Shown here piece by piece: positions 10,001 to 22,797 of a stretch of 64,000 nt of DNA. Where the stretch lies: NCBI GenBank assembly GCA_001949185.1, contig BDGG01000007.1, positions 1 through 64,000 of the forward strand, given 5' to 3'. This stretch comes from Ramazzottius varieornatus. Lineage: Eukaryota > Tardigrada > Eutardigrada > Parachela > Ramazzottiidae. The position numbers and the translations under genes were made by a program. A model generated the notes under the pieces. It had not been told where the DNA came from. It saw only the letters and a program-made list of their open reading frames with translations, and made no database searches. Positions within the stretch are counted from its first letter, which is position 1. Each line of letters begins with the position of its first letter.

Positions 10001-12084
10001 CCCTTCGTTTGTACGCATTACTTATCCCTTGCTGGCCTCTCGTTCCCTCACATCTGCCAGCAAGCGTCCTCCTTGGCTTCCTGCGGCACACACTAGCCAC
10101 GCGTCAGTCAACGATACGGAGTAAGGAACCTGCATAAAAATTCCAAAGAGCGCATGCAGTCAGTCAAATCGCTATTCACTTTGCAAGAGCTCAAGACATT
10201 TCCTTCGTCCCTCTTCCTCCTCCTTTCTTCACTGCCTTTTGCTTTCTCCTGTTGTTCTTCCCTTTCAGGAAAGCGATGGAAATCCTCTTCCAAAGCAAGA
10301 TACACTTTGCCTGCCACTTGCCTGGTTTGCATCACATCAAACACTTCAACACATTGCATAACTTCTTGGCTTTCCAGTCCGCTGTTCTTTCAGCGGCCTC
10401 ACGCACATGCATACCCTCCGTACTGTTCACTTTCGCTGCGCGCACAGCGGTGAACAAGTGCACACAATCTGGCCCTGCACCTACATACACCGGCATCTTC
10501 CGGTTTGACCACTGGCCGCTGTCCCAGCTTTGTTTCAAGGAGTCTCCGTAAACAGGCCCAGTTTCCTCTACTCAAATTTTTCCAGCAACTTTTTGAAAGC
10601 CATGAACTGTCTAGCGAAGTTCTTTCCATGGTGTGCTAAATTTATCGTACGAGTACTCAGGCTATCGGGAGGCAGTAATAACCAGATGGTGTTCTCCACT
10701 TAAATCCCTCTCTTCACGGCGTACTACCTTCCTCACACAATGAGGCATAGATAATTCAATAAATGGCCCCCCACTCAGTAACGTTCTTACGAAGCAGCCA
10801 AACGTGACGAGTTTTTTCCAGCTTTCACGCTCTGCTTTCTTCCCACCTTCCGAAGCGAACAGAGTACTGGAAACCTCCATCACGTAAAGTGGGAGAAGAA
10901 TGCCAAGGCAGTTTATTCCATTAACGTTCACGCTGGGCCTTCATGAAAAAGCGGCTCCAAAGCCCATCCGAGCAAGCTTCGTAACTCATTAGCCAGTGAT
11001 GATTGTGGTGGTGAAAGCGAACTTCCAATCATCCACATGAATTACAAGACAAGAGTGGCCGACTGCCACGTGGGAATATCCTGCATATTGATAAGTAGCA
11101 GACGCAAACATACCTGCTTGAAAAACTCATCCATGTATCCTCCTTGATTTTCCATTTCGATGTGTACATCATCCACGCCGAGGCCGTCATCCTCGTCGCT
11201 TTGAGCCTGAAACACACACAAATAATGTACTCAGTAAACAATCAACCATGGTGTACCAACAGGGAAACTGGGTTCTTCGGTATCGCTACGATTAGTTCGT
11301 TCATTCTACCCATCCCTGCCTTTTTTCGTCGAGTGGTTACATTGTCCTGATCCCTAGGAGAGGCTAAGTGACATTGAAATTGATGTGCAATAAATATTAA
11401 TCACATTTGGAGGAGCTTGATTTGGGGAGTCTACGTTGACACGCAATGTAAGCGAACGTCAATGTTACGTCATGGGGCAAATTGCCTGTGGCGGAGCATT
11501 GAACTGGTGGTACCGTGCGCCATAAAGCGATGAGCTGCGGTGCAACCAGCCTGGCTCGTCCACTGGTCAGAGACGAATGGCACGCAGTTCGGCGAGCTTA
11601 CAAATTGGGCATCGTCAAGTTATGCATCAAGACGGCCAACAAGGAAACTGCAATGACGAAGGTCGAGGTTGACATTTTCCCGAGCTTCGTCGAGCAATCT
11701 AGGGTCTAGACTGCAGCCATTTATCGAATTGTAGGAATGGACTTTGGCTTCAATGGCTTGTGAACTGTAATATTCTCAAATATCGCAACCAAGCGAAAAT
11801 TGTATGCGCAAGATGCGATGTATGAACAAGAAGCCTTATTGTCCATCCACCAGCACCTTTTCTAATCAGTTGGCGATTTCCCAGCTCTCTTTGAGAAGCT
11901 TTTCAGCTAGTCTGCCGTGAGGAGCTTTCTGACGTTAGCTTTTTGATCACCGGAAGAGCTTTCGTGGACGATGCGCAACCGAACGGAAAGAACGAAAAAT
12001 AAAAAGAATATACACAAAATAATTCAAGGATAGAAAGGAAAGCACGCTTACGGATTTGAGAGCGGATAACCGATCCCTCGTCAT
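7051..12084 (-). CDS. STX1: Syntaxin-1 (t-SNARE), isoform with anchor exon A
   Basis: Ten exons join in phase: 12084-12052, 11206-11114, 8643-8544, 8479-8405, 8300-8227, 8147-8039, 7963-7890, 7764-7627, 7566-7456 and 7137-7051. The protein is about 290 residues. It starts [10 protein letters not shown], followed by an acidic linker and [12 protein letters not shown], the start of the Habc bundle. It includes [10 protein letters not shown] and YRERCKGRI, then the SNARE motif with the layer-0 glutamine in [19 protein letters not shown]. It ends with a tail anchor ([16 protein letters not shown]). In animals syntaxin-1 pairs with SNAP-25 and synaptobrevin to drive synaptic vesicle fusion at the plasma membrane. 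Every exon matches the vertebrate exon order I recall. The last exon is one of at least three alternatives (see 6535 and 6023). Confidence 0.97.
8644..11113. other. Large second intron of syntaxin-1
   Basis: No exon is supported in this 2.5 kb. It contains a perfect palindromic CRE, TGACGTCA, at 8817-8824. Hydrophobic or Ser-rich reading frames here (for example 10154-10551) lack splice or homology support. Confidence 0.5.
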
Positions 12085-13278
12085 TGTGAAAACGGGTAGG
12101 GTAGAAGAGAGGAAGAGCAGAAGAGGGTTTATCCAGAGTATTCCGAGCTTGATGAAGCGGGAGGAAGATGCAAAGGCAGTCCAGCAGGCCGAAGACGAGC
12201 ATCCGAACTCAGCTGACGAGGGTTTGCTTCCTCTCGGTCGCTACTCATTCCATGGTATTCTTTCCGGATATCTATAAATAAGCCAGGTAGGATATGAATA
12301 AAGTTCACATAAATAACAGAAGGGATGTAAATCAAGTGTAAAAGTTCGCAGAGGCAACGGCAAATCGGAGTAAGATACAGCTGACATAACTCTGGGGTAC
12401 AAAAAGGGGCGCAGACCTTTCGTTGCACTATAGCTTCGTTGTGGACTCCCGGTTGCCTCGTCCTTCTTCCCGTTGAGGCCTAGACGACAAGGATGGTTTC
12501 CAGCGCGTACGTTAGGCTTGTACAGTCACGATAATGGATCCATTCTGACGCGTGATCCGGATTCCAGCCCGTTACTCCCCGTGCTTCTCTCACTCCCTCC
12601 TCACACGCTGGCGCTGCTCCTCCCTTCCCTGGCTTCGATCCTCCACAAACTCTACGAATCGATTGATCGACAGGACTCGTCCCAACACTACAGTGAGATA
12701 CAAATGATGAAACACACGGGTCTGCTGCGAGGAGCTGCCAGACGAGGGAATTAAAACTGATCAGTGATCACTATGCCACTTTGAAAGGCAACTTTCCTGC
12801 CACGGAATTCGACATCTCGAGGCACGTGAGCACCGCATACGGAACAGACCGTCGGCGACACGTGACAAACCAGACTTCCGCTCAACATCTAGCCCAGGTG
12901 GAACATTCCGATGCAGACTGTAAAACCACAAGCGATGCGTAAAGTTTCCCACTCATGTACAAATTCAGCCCACCTGTCATATGAGTCATGGCGGTTCGTG
13001 TGCTTCGCTTGATTGCCTGCTCCCTGTTGTTTAAACCAGTCAAACAGTTGGGTTCCGCCTCCTGGCGATCCTCTATTGCGACGAGTCAACGCCTCGGTTG
13101 ATTCATCCCGGGCAAGTATCAAGAGTTCTACGAGATTTTCTTCCAGGATCAAAGTTTCTTTCGGCACAGCTGACAGCGGTTGTTCTGGATACTGGAGAGA
13201 TTACACATCAGTTTTACTCGACGAAGCTTTTCTGGGTTTACACGGGAAGCAGACGTTACAGGAATCTTGGACGGAAAG
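12085..13278. other. Intergenic: shared 5' flank of syntaxin-1 and Ran
   Basis: The two genes diverge from this 1.2 kb interval. No convincing exon or TATA box was found. Confidence 0.5.
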
Positions 13279-14496
<1,218 letters not shown>

Positions 14497-14770
14497 GCAC
14501 GCTACGAACTTCTCCCTTCCGACGTTGGAAAGACAACCGTCGTACTTCAGAGCAGTTTTGCAGCGCTGAGTTTTCTTTTTGTAGTCGCTCTCCTTCTTTC
14601 GACAGAACCCAACATATCTCTCTCTCTCTTTGGTTTTTCTTGTGACAACAGACTGGAAGATTCTGATCCAGACTTCGTCTAAGTTATGAATTTTGAAGCT
14701 TACTATTCATTTTTACGCTATCGAGTATATCGACCATCGTTTTAGATAGAGAAAAATTTGAACCACGAAG

Positions 14771-14784
14771 TTTATTGTAATAAA
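14771..14784. terminator. Bidirectional poly(A) signal between Ran and BUD23
   Basis: TTTATTGTAATAAA holds AATAAA on both strands within 14 bp. The plus copy (14779-14784) ends Ran, 283 bp after its stop. The minus copy (14776-14771) ends BUD23, about 90 bp after its stop at 14864. Both transcripts should stop near this point, with minimal overlap. Confidence 0.6.
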
Positions 14785-14863
14785 AGTTTGCTGGTTTCTT
14801 CCGCTACCCACCAAGGATAACTACAGTACGGTATAAAGTAGGTTCATGAACACATCAGAGAAA

Positions 14864-16401
14864 CTAAAACCGATCGCGTCTCTTTCTGGCAGTGTATTTT
14901 GAATCTGGTCGAGTGTCCCTACACGGAAAGCATGACGTAAGTATTAATTTTAACGATGATTAGCGTAATAATTCGAGCGGACGGAAAGGTAATACGTACT
15001 TTCCTTGCCGTCTTCTCCGCTCTTTCTTGGCCTGGATCCAGTCTTTGCTGTTTTTGACGGGTACTCCAGGTCTGGAAGATGAGCGATCTCTGGCGCCGGT
15101 CCGCTCCTCTCCACTGCCCTGAAGAGCCTTGGGAAGCGTCGGGTTCACTCCACCGGTAGACAAGACCAGAAACATTCTTTGAACGAACACCAAGATAAGG
15201 AAAATCGAAGAAAGATCAGAATGTTGGTAGGAAGTGAGATGTCATCTTACTTCTTAGCTCGCGCACTGTTGGGATAATCCACGACAAGTCCGCCGATGAA
15301 ACCAGCTCGCATCGACTGCTGAGTTATCAGCTCAACCTGAACACCATTGTGAAAGTATGATCGAAATTCCTTCGCATGGGAACATTCCGAAAAGAGGACA
15401 AACCTGAGCGCTGTTCTCCGGGTAAAACTGAAAGACTGCTCGCGAGCCGCGGCTCTGTAAATCAGCAAATCATCGAAAACTACCGTCAATTTGACGGAAC
15501 TAGAGTGACTTACTAGGCAAGCGTATAGTGTGGAGAAGAATTTGAAAAGGCGTTTAGAAGGCACATGTTCTTTTTTATCCGCATTGCACAGCCACTGGAG
15601 AGCAGAGATGCTGATGGCTCCGTCGAAACTACCGGGTCGGAAAGGCAAGCCTTCGCCAAGATCGTTCCTCAATAGGTCGCCATCAATTTCTCTCTCCACC
15701 GCTACCTCTACGAAAATACGAGCAGTGTTATCGAGTCTCAAAAGAATTCGGAAATCGATGAAGGGCTTTACTAACCGAGCATGCTGGGACTGATGTCCAG
15801 TCCGACCCAGTAATGGCCGGCACTCGTCAGAGATTCCCCACTCAGACCTGATCCACATCTGCAACGGAAAAAACTACACGGTCATCCATCTCTTTCGATA
15901 TCAACAGAGAATTTGAAATGAGACGAAAACTCGTAAGCGAAAGAATTTTTGCAAATCGGAACGAGATTGCGTTCGAGAATTAACTTCCGGTCCACTTCCG
16001 CTTGATGGCTTCGAAGTTCCGAGACAGAACCAGAAGTGATCTTTTACCCGAGGTCCAGCAGGTAACACGGTACATCCCGAGGAAGCTGGAGCAGTTCAAT
16101 GGCTCTTTCTGCAAGTTGGAGCTGGATATTTATCATCCGGGAACTGAAAAGAGAGAGTGGTATTTTGCTGATGAGTGATGACACCAGCCTCGAAATTCAA
16201 CACATCCTCAGCGTCGGTTAGTTCACCGTACTTCGAGGTGTACTTCCGCGCTTCGTTGTCATCGTAAAACTGCATAAAACGTAGAGTTAGATGAAAACGG
16301 TTATGCTGATGCAGACTGTTTAAATAGCAGTGAAGAAAGTATGAGTGGACACGAACCAGATCTGGAGGAGCCTGGTGCTCCGGTCGGCCGCGGGAGGACA
16401 T
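14864..16401 (-). CDS. BUD23: 18S rRNA (guanine-N7)-methyltransferase BUD23
   Basis: Nine exons join in phase: 16401-16357, 16269-16232, 16143-16048, 15858-15776, 15707-15514, 15454-15404, 15336-15251, 15176-15000 and 14918-14864. The protein starts [15 protein letters not shown] and continues [16 protein letters not shown]. The SAM-binding motif I is [13 protein letters not shown], followed by [31 protein letters not shown] and [12 protein letters not shown]. It ends with a basic tail, [11 protein letters not shown], as in BUD23. The enzyme methylates a guanine of 18S rRNA with TRMT112 during small-subunit maturation. The first donor, GTTCGT, is weak, but phase and homology require it. Confidence 0.95.
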
Positions 16402-17128
16402 CGGCGTGCTGGGTTTGTCTGGCAGTGACCGTCCACAAAACGGCGCTCCTCCCAGAGTCGGCCGAACATTCAAGCAGACGACGGCCGTCTTCTGCCGTCC
16501 ACCGAGAGATAGAATGCGACGAGAGCCTGTGGATGAAAGAAACAATCGTTTGACAACTGCTGTCTCAATCAACAGTCAAGCGAGCAGTCAATAATGTTAC
16601 GCAAACCGCATACCTGACAGTCCAAGCGGTGTTACTATTTCAAACACCTTCCAAATACGATTCGTCGTGAATGATCTGGTAAGCCGGAAGCCGGCGGAAG
16701 TTCTTCCGCCACGACAGAGCGCTTTCAGCAAGAGATGCAGGGCGTAGGGAGCCGGTAACGGAAAGATGAGCAGGGAGTAAAACAGGACTTACAGGAGGAC
16801 ATTACTGATTTCCACACTGCAGCAAGATAGCTCCGCAACACATAACCAATCAAATCAAGTGTCGTACGTACCGATGAGACATCGTATCACTCCAGCTGTG
16901 ACGTCATCTCACATGACGCTTCCGCGTGATGCGTCGGGTACGTCACATGACGCCATGTGCACGGTGGATGGCCGAAAGGGAGCAACGTGGTCGACTTTCC
17001 AACGTGGTTTGCCTTTTCGACCTTGTAGTCACGCTGCTGCCATTTCCACATGACCTCACTTTCCTAACTGACCAGACGCCACCGGAAACTTCTTCCTGCT
17101 GGACGTTTGACTTTCCTGCAACCCAACC
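16402..17128. promoter_or_regulatory. Divergent BUD23-USF intergenic region with CRE and repeated E-boxes
   Basis: The 727 bp between two divergent start codons holds a perfect CRE palindrome TGACGTCA (16899-16906). It also holds four E-boxes of the type CACATG/CATGTG at 16910, 16944, 16954 and 17047, three of them in the context CACATGAC. USF proteins bind CACGTG-like E-boxes, so autoregulation is possible. This is inference from motif clustering only. Confidence 0.45.
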
Positions 17129-18953
17129 ATGGAGGAAGATGAAGGTAAGAGGCAGAAATTGTATGGAAGAACTTTCGCGGGATATTTAACGGATGTCTTC
17201 CTAGAAGTTGTCTCTGAAGTCGCATCGGAACATGAAGAAGAAACGGAAGGACTACCTATACCTGAGCCAGAGCCTGAAACCACTCCAGAGCCTGCTCCTA
17301 AACGTCAAAAGACTTCAAAGGTGTGATCCAGGCCGAAGGAGGCTTCGTTGAATTTTGAGACCATATTAATTTTTGGGTTTTCTTTCTGTTGTAGAAGCAC
17401 AGCCAGAACGATGCGAACGTGACCACGTTAGAACCTTCCATCACCATCGTTCGTGGGGAAGCAGATGGCACAACTACCTACTACAAGATCATCTCCACCT
17501 CCCAACCAGGTGCTTCCAGTTTGCCGATTCATGGTGGAGGTACTGGCTCGGAAGCCAACGCGGGAAAAGTGCAGGTAAAGATTTATTCTGAGTTTAGCCC
17601 AAATTTTTCCCCGAAAATTCCATCTCGGTTTTCTTTTTGAATATTTCTCTCCTTGGTAGTTGATCAACGGCTCGCTACATTTCCCCAACGGGACCGTGGT
17701 GGCTCCTTCCACTTCCAGTGGAGAAGTCCTCAATAACGACGAGTCGGGCTTAGGATACGCTTCACAACCCACCATGGTCTCAGTAAGCATTCCCGGAAGT
17801 AAGTTCCAACAGGAATGAAACGTTATTATTCTGTAGCTGTTATGAGATGAATAATGGAAAGCATTCGTTGTTTTTGACAGCCGGTATGGTGGGAGCACGA
17901 TACCGCGGCGTCAACCTAGAAGATATGGATTCGAAACGAAAAGGCTCGGGAACGCGGGATGAACGACGAAGACAAACGCACAATGAAGGTGAGGAAAAAC
18001 AGTCATCCCCTTGTTCCTTTACTGTGGGTCGAGTGAACAGAAGATTTAGGGAATTTGATGGTGTTTTTCTTTTGTAGTTGAGCGCCGTCGGAGGGACAAG
18101 ATCAACCAATGGATCACGAAGCTCCAGGCGCTGATCCCGGGAACTCCCGGAGAAAGTACCAAGCATGCACAGGTGAGAACCAGACCGCAGATAATTTTGT
18201 CGATTTTCTTCCGGATTCCTTAGTCGAGAAGACCTTCTGTGATTCGCTTCTCAAAGTATTTCTTCGGGAAGCCAATTTTCATCCAGAAGGAAGAACAATG
18301 TGGGTTGAAAGGCTGAAGGATGCCAGACCATCCTTGCAGTTTCGTACGCTCAAAACAATCGCAATCAGAGAATCCCTCTTGCAAATTTGCAGAATTTGTA
18401 AAACATGATTTTGTTTTCGATCGAACAAGGTGGAAGTCGATCTCGTCAACACTCAACAGCAGCCTTTCTTTTTTTCATGCACCTGCATACTGAATGGCGC
18501 TCTGGCATACGGGTTGGCTGTACGCAGGCTAGTGTCGTTTCTTGTCATGCGAGTCGTAATGAGTTTTTCTGCCTGTGTTGTCTTTTTTACGGTTTTTCAA
18601 AGTGTTTTTCCCACTATAAATGGTTTTTTACGTTGGTTGTTGCTCGTACAAGAATTATCTGGTGGTTTTTCCAGAGTAAGGGCGCGGTCCTGTCGAAAGC
18701 CGTGGACTACATAACACAGTTGACGGATCAAGTGGCGCAGGCCAAAACCATGAAAGACAACAGCCAGAAGGTCCATCTCCTGGCTATCGAGAACGAAGTA
18801 TACAAGAAGCAAACGGAGGTCCTGAAGAACTACATTCGTGAACAGGGACTGGAACTGCCGTCTAACATGCCGACGGCAGCGCTGTCGGCTCTCCACGAAC
18901 TCCAACAGGGCACGGCCATCCTCATCGCCCAACAAACCACCCGTACAAAATAG
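17129..18953 (+). CDS. USF: Upstream stimulatory factor (bHLH-leucine zipper)
   Basis: Six exons join in phase: 17129-17320, 17395-17574, 17660-17798, 17881-17988, 18078-18172 and 18675-18953, giving about 330 residues. The N-terminal half is an acidic and Ser/Thr/Gly-rich activation region. The basic region RDERRRQTHNEVERRRRDK contains the H-E-R triad that reads E-boxes. Helix 1 and loop follow, then SKGAVLSKAVDYITQL (helix 2) and a leucine-zipper heptad region. USF binds CACGTG as a dimer and activates broadly expressed genes. The 502-bp intron before the last exon splits the loop from helix 2, as in vertebrate USFs. One copy is present; USF1 versus USF2 does not apply. Confidence 0.93.
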
Positions 18954-19453
18954 CTGTTCCGTCATCTTTGGATGCGGTTTGCTCGTTTCGTTGCCGCTAT
19001 ATCCTATTCACCGTCATGATCTTCAGTGTAATTATTTCTCTGATAGCCAGTTCTCGTTGTGCTTCGGCTGAATGTTGTTTTTTTAGACTTGTTCACGGTT
19101 TTATTTTCATTACGGGCTTACCGGCCTTAGACTTTTGTTTGGTCTGTAAAACTGTTTTGGCAAGCTTCGAGTTTTCTCGAACCTATCCATCTTATGAGTC
19201 GTCGAAACAACGTGAAGTCGAATGAGATAAAAATATGGGACGTGGTCAAATGAACTGACCCAGTTTGTTAGCTCGAGTAGCGCATATTTTCATTGTTGTC
19301 GGCCAGAATTGTGCGCCACTTGGGGGAAACGATCTGGTTCGATTCATTTGCCAACGGACCATAATTATAACGAATGTCCGATGTTGCTGTTAGGGTATAC
19401 TACCGGGGAGTAGTTGGGGATTATTGCAAAAATTTTCTGGAGTGTGGCTCGAT
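18954..19453. other. Intergenic, 3' UTR of USF
   Basis: No coding exon is seen. TTTATT at 19100-19105 could serve as a minus-strand poly(A) signal for the PAN-like gene. Confidence 0.4.
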
Positions 19454-20316
19454 CTAGGAGATGAAAGAACTGCCGGAGGACTGAGTTGCACCGGTCAATG
19501 TTGGCTTGGACTTGAGGTAGCAGGTGCCCCATCCAGCCGGTTGGAAGGTCGCCACGTTACACGTTGGATGCAGATGGCAGAAAAGCTTGCAAAAGTCCGC
19601 AGTTGCAGTTCCTCCAATGGGGACGGGCGCCAAGTCATCTCCGAAGAAGTCGGTGGATGGAACATTCGTGAAGCGTTTCTCGCTGAATGCGGCGATGATC
19701 ACGTCGAAGTTGCGGGAGAATGTCAGCTTGCCGGTGGTCGCCGCCGTCTTGAAGAACTTTGTACACACTCCGGTTTCGATGTTGTATCTGACGAACCGGC
19801 AAGGTGGATCAGTACCGGAGTCACTGTTTCGACAGGCATTCAAACACGAGTAGATATCACCTACACGTACAAATAATGACCCGGGGATGACTAACTCAGG
19901 AATTCTTCACTTGAGAGCAGGGTAAACATAAAACGCGAAACTGCCATCTCAAGTGGCGCATGCTTGCATACACAATAGGCGGAGGGCTGCGCCACTCAAC
20001 ATACCAACATTGCACGTTCTGCTTGCCAAGCTCCCATTCGGGGCCTGCGTTTACCTGTGGCGTTAGCGGCTGCTGTTCCCGAATTGGCGCTCGCTGTCCA
20101 GCCTTGAATGATGATGGATGAAGCGAATCCCGGAAAAGAACCTGGTCCGGAAGCACTTCGGCAATTCGGAGAAGCGTTGAGTCGAGGCCCATCGACATAC
20201 ATAGATAAGTTGAAGTCCTTCTGCCTTTCCGCCTCCGATCCCGCTCCAGTGTCAGTGGGCAAGGCGTGCAGTACTCCCGAAAGCAAGATACAAGACAGCA
20301 ATGTCCAGAAACCCAT
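19454..20316 (-). CDS. Secreted protein with two PAN/apple-like cysteine modules
   Basis: Two exons, 20316-20055 and 19860-19454, join in phase and give about 222 residues. The start MGFWTLLSCILLSGVLHA is a clear signal peptide. Downstream there are two Cys-spaced units: one runs from IYSCLNAC to NIETGVCTKFF, the other from DFCKLFCHLHPTC to GWGTCYLKSK. The pattern C-x3-C, then C-x2-V-x-Y or a V-x-F strand, then G-x-C resembles PAN/apple domains, which bind proteins or glycans outside the cell. The match is by pattern only. A degenerate paralogue lies next to it (20600-21773), so this is a recently duplicated, lineage-specific gene. Function is unknown. Confidence 0.6.
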
Positions 20317-20599
20317 TTTGCTTGGTCGTGAGTACGATAATAGACAGCAGTGGGTTCAATGAATGTGAGATTTGGCAAATTACTAGTTGGTTCTTGTGGA
20401 AACAGTGATCCGTTGAACGGTTGCTTGGCCGAAGAGACCAGAGATCACCAACAACAAGGTCATGATGGGTTTAAGTACGTCAGCCGCAGTAAGTTTCGGT
20501 GTTCAAACTGTGAACAGTGCAGTTCGAAGGACTTTTAGGATACAAAAACAACTGTTTCGAGCACCAATTTGCCGATTGAGTGTGGTCTTAGACTTCAGC

Positions 20600-21773
20600 C
20601 AGCAACGCTGGTTCAGGTTGAAAGTAGCCATATCGCACGTCGGATGCCGCAGAACAGCTTGCAGTTGTCGTGGGTGCCAACATTGGACAGCGCGAACAGA
20701 TCGTCGCTGGGATGAAGCGTGGAGGGAACAGCCTCAAAGCGCTTTTCGCCAAAGCAGCTAAAACCGCATCAAATCAAAGTTCGGGCGAACTGGAAGTTAC
20801 CGGTGGTCACTACCGCCTTGAAGAACTTGGTGCAGGTACCCGTTTCGATGTTGTAGCTTACCAATCGGCAGCGCGGATCCTGGTCGGAGGCCTGCTCCGA
20901 CGAGGATCCAGAGAAGGGTAGTTTTCATTCGATACCCGGTGCTAGAAGGTCGGTAGAGATAACCCTTCGCCTCTGGATAAACTCGGCGAATTTAGCGAAC
21001 CGTTGGTAGCATAAGGTCGAGGGGTGTCGATAGCGCTGGCAAAAATACGATAAAGTTCGATACGGTATTTTCGATACAATATCGGCGGATATTTTATCGC
21101 TGTCTTCGATATTTATTCGATATCGATGTTTCCATTCGATATTTTCCCGTTACCGTATTTTCGATATTGTATCATATCGCAGCGATATATCGATATTTCT
21201 GGAATTTGGGTTTTCCGGAATTCCACTGGTTCAAGCCCAAAAACTCAAAGACCCGATTTCCACATAAAGTATTAGTAAGATCGGAAGCGTCGGATGCAGC
21301 AAAGACATGACTATATCAAGACTTCAAACACATGGAAACCTGGACGGAATTAGTACCAGAACCGAATGGGCGGAGTATGCTCGGTACACCATGGCCAAAA
21401 TCAAGTATTCGAAACTAACCATGGTCTTTCGTAAACGATATATTGCTGGCGAGTTCGCCATTCAGCGAAATATCGATATATCGATCATATATCGATATGG
21501 CGCGATACGATATCGCCGAATATCTTATTGCATTATTCGATATGAGCTTCATAACGATAGTTTCGATACGATATCTGCCGCATATTGTATCGCAAAGATC
21601 CGATATATTTCGATACGATATCGATATGCCGTATCGTTGCCAGCACTAGGTATCGACGTACATTTACAAATTGAAATCCTTTGTCTCTCCGTTTCTGAAT
21701 CGTTCTGGATCTCAACGGGCAAAGCGATAATCGCGCTCGAAATCAGGGTACACAATAGGAGTGTGCGAATCAT
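20600..21773 (-). pseudogene. Decayed paralogue of the PAN/apple-like secreted gene, split by a MITE
   Basis: The signal-peptide exon (MIRTLLLCTLISSAIIALP, from 21773) and the cysteine module (YNIETGTCTKFFK, around 20840) align with the neighbour at 19454-20316. The copy has a 1-bp loss just after the signal peptide, where the neighbour reads GAAAGGCAGAAGGAC and this copy GAGAGACAAAGGAT. It also has an in-frame stop after the FQFARTLI segment and a 618-bp hAT MITE inserted in exon 1. It cannot make the full protein. Confidence 0.7.
21031..21648. mobile_element. Non-autonomous hAT element (MITE) with 8-bp target duplication
   Basis: The left end TAGCGCTGGCAA and right end TTGCCAGCACTA are inverted repeats. 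They are flanked by GGTGTCGA (21023-21030) and GGTATCGA (21649-21656), an 8-bp duplication with one mismatch. The interior is filled with ATATCGAT-type palindromes near both ends and holds no transposase. It interrupts exon 1 of the PAN-like pseudogene. Confidence 0.85.
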
Positions 21774-21779
21774 TTGCAG

Positions 21780-22715
21780 TCGGAAGCACGACTAAAAAAG
21801 CGTTATCAATAAGTATCGAACAGATGAACTTCAGATATTAATAATACTGTACTGCTTCTCGAGCTTCGCGAATTGACGTAATGAGGCGCGTAGAGTTTAT
21901 GGGTATAATGATACATACGGCACATCCTTCTTATGACGTAACTCGCGAAGTTCAAGAAGCATTACAGTACCACGGTGAGACGTTGAAATTTGCTGGATTG
22001 GCCGAGTGAAAGATAACCGATAACCTCTTCGATAAGGAGCATCGGAAGACTTTTCCAGAGATAAATCAGGTCCAGGCCTAAAGTCTACTGATTTACTCTG
22101 CCCGCTCGACAATACCATATACCCAAGTTTTACGGAAGGCAGAACGGTGTTCCCAGAGTGGGGAAATTACTTCCTGGATCATTTCGCAACTTTATGCGAC
22201 GAAGAACAAGTCTTCAAAACTCCAGCAAGCTACTCGTTACACCAATAACCCAACCTCTGCCTACGCACATCGAGAAATGAACCTCCTGAGTGAACTTTCA
22301 AGTTTGGAAACTTTGCCAACCCGACGATTAAGTGTTCTGTCAGATCCCAAACTGGGTCGTAGTCATTGGAAGGGAGGAAGCCGAGTCCGCGTAGCCTCTG
22401 AACCGAGCGAGACGGACATCAATCTTTTTTCGAATAAACAATAGCTATACTGTAACTGTACTGCGCTCCCTAATCAGATTAAGGCTCCGTGCCAAACTCC
22501 GCTCTGCTTACCGAACCAGCCAAAAATACGATAACGTCTGGTATATATTCTGTTAATACATTTGTGTCACGGCGGATTCGCCTCCTCCGCTCAATATCTT
22601 ATCACCTGTCACGTGTGAATTTTCAAAGTCGATGGATATTATTCACGTTTACTCCACATCAGTCCAAGATAGCAACACAATGTCTGTCGGCGCCAACCGT
22701 TCCCGCAGTTGTTAC
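21780..22715. other. Intergenic, no gene seen
   Basis: Only short unsupported frames. The right edge is the promoter of the next gene. Confidence 0.5.
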
Positions 22716-22722
22716 TATAAAA
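22716..22722 (+). promoter_or_regulatory. TATA box of the ZP-like gene
   Basis: TATAAAA lies 76 bp upstream of the ATG at 22798. This spacing puts a transcription start near 22748 and a short 5' UTR. It is the clearest TATA promoter in the window, consistent with a highly regulated secreted product. Confidence 0.55.
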
Positions 22723-22797
22723 GCCTACCTGTCACATTTGGCTTCACCAGTTCACGTGTTCGCTCTCCCTTGGACCCAGTACCTCAGATTCGTCACC

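Noticed and set aside
10154-10551. Two overlapping Ser/Cys-rich plus-strand frames
   Set aside because: Located in the large syntaxin-1 intron, with pyrimidine-rich low-complexity DNA, no homology and no start context.
21307-21795. 162-codon plus-strand frame rich in Ile, Arg and Tyr
   Set aside because: Its composition comes from ATATCGAT repeats of the MITE at 21031-21648.
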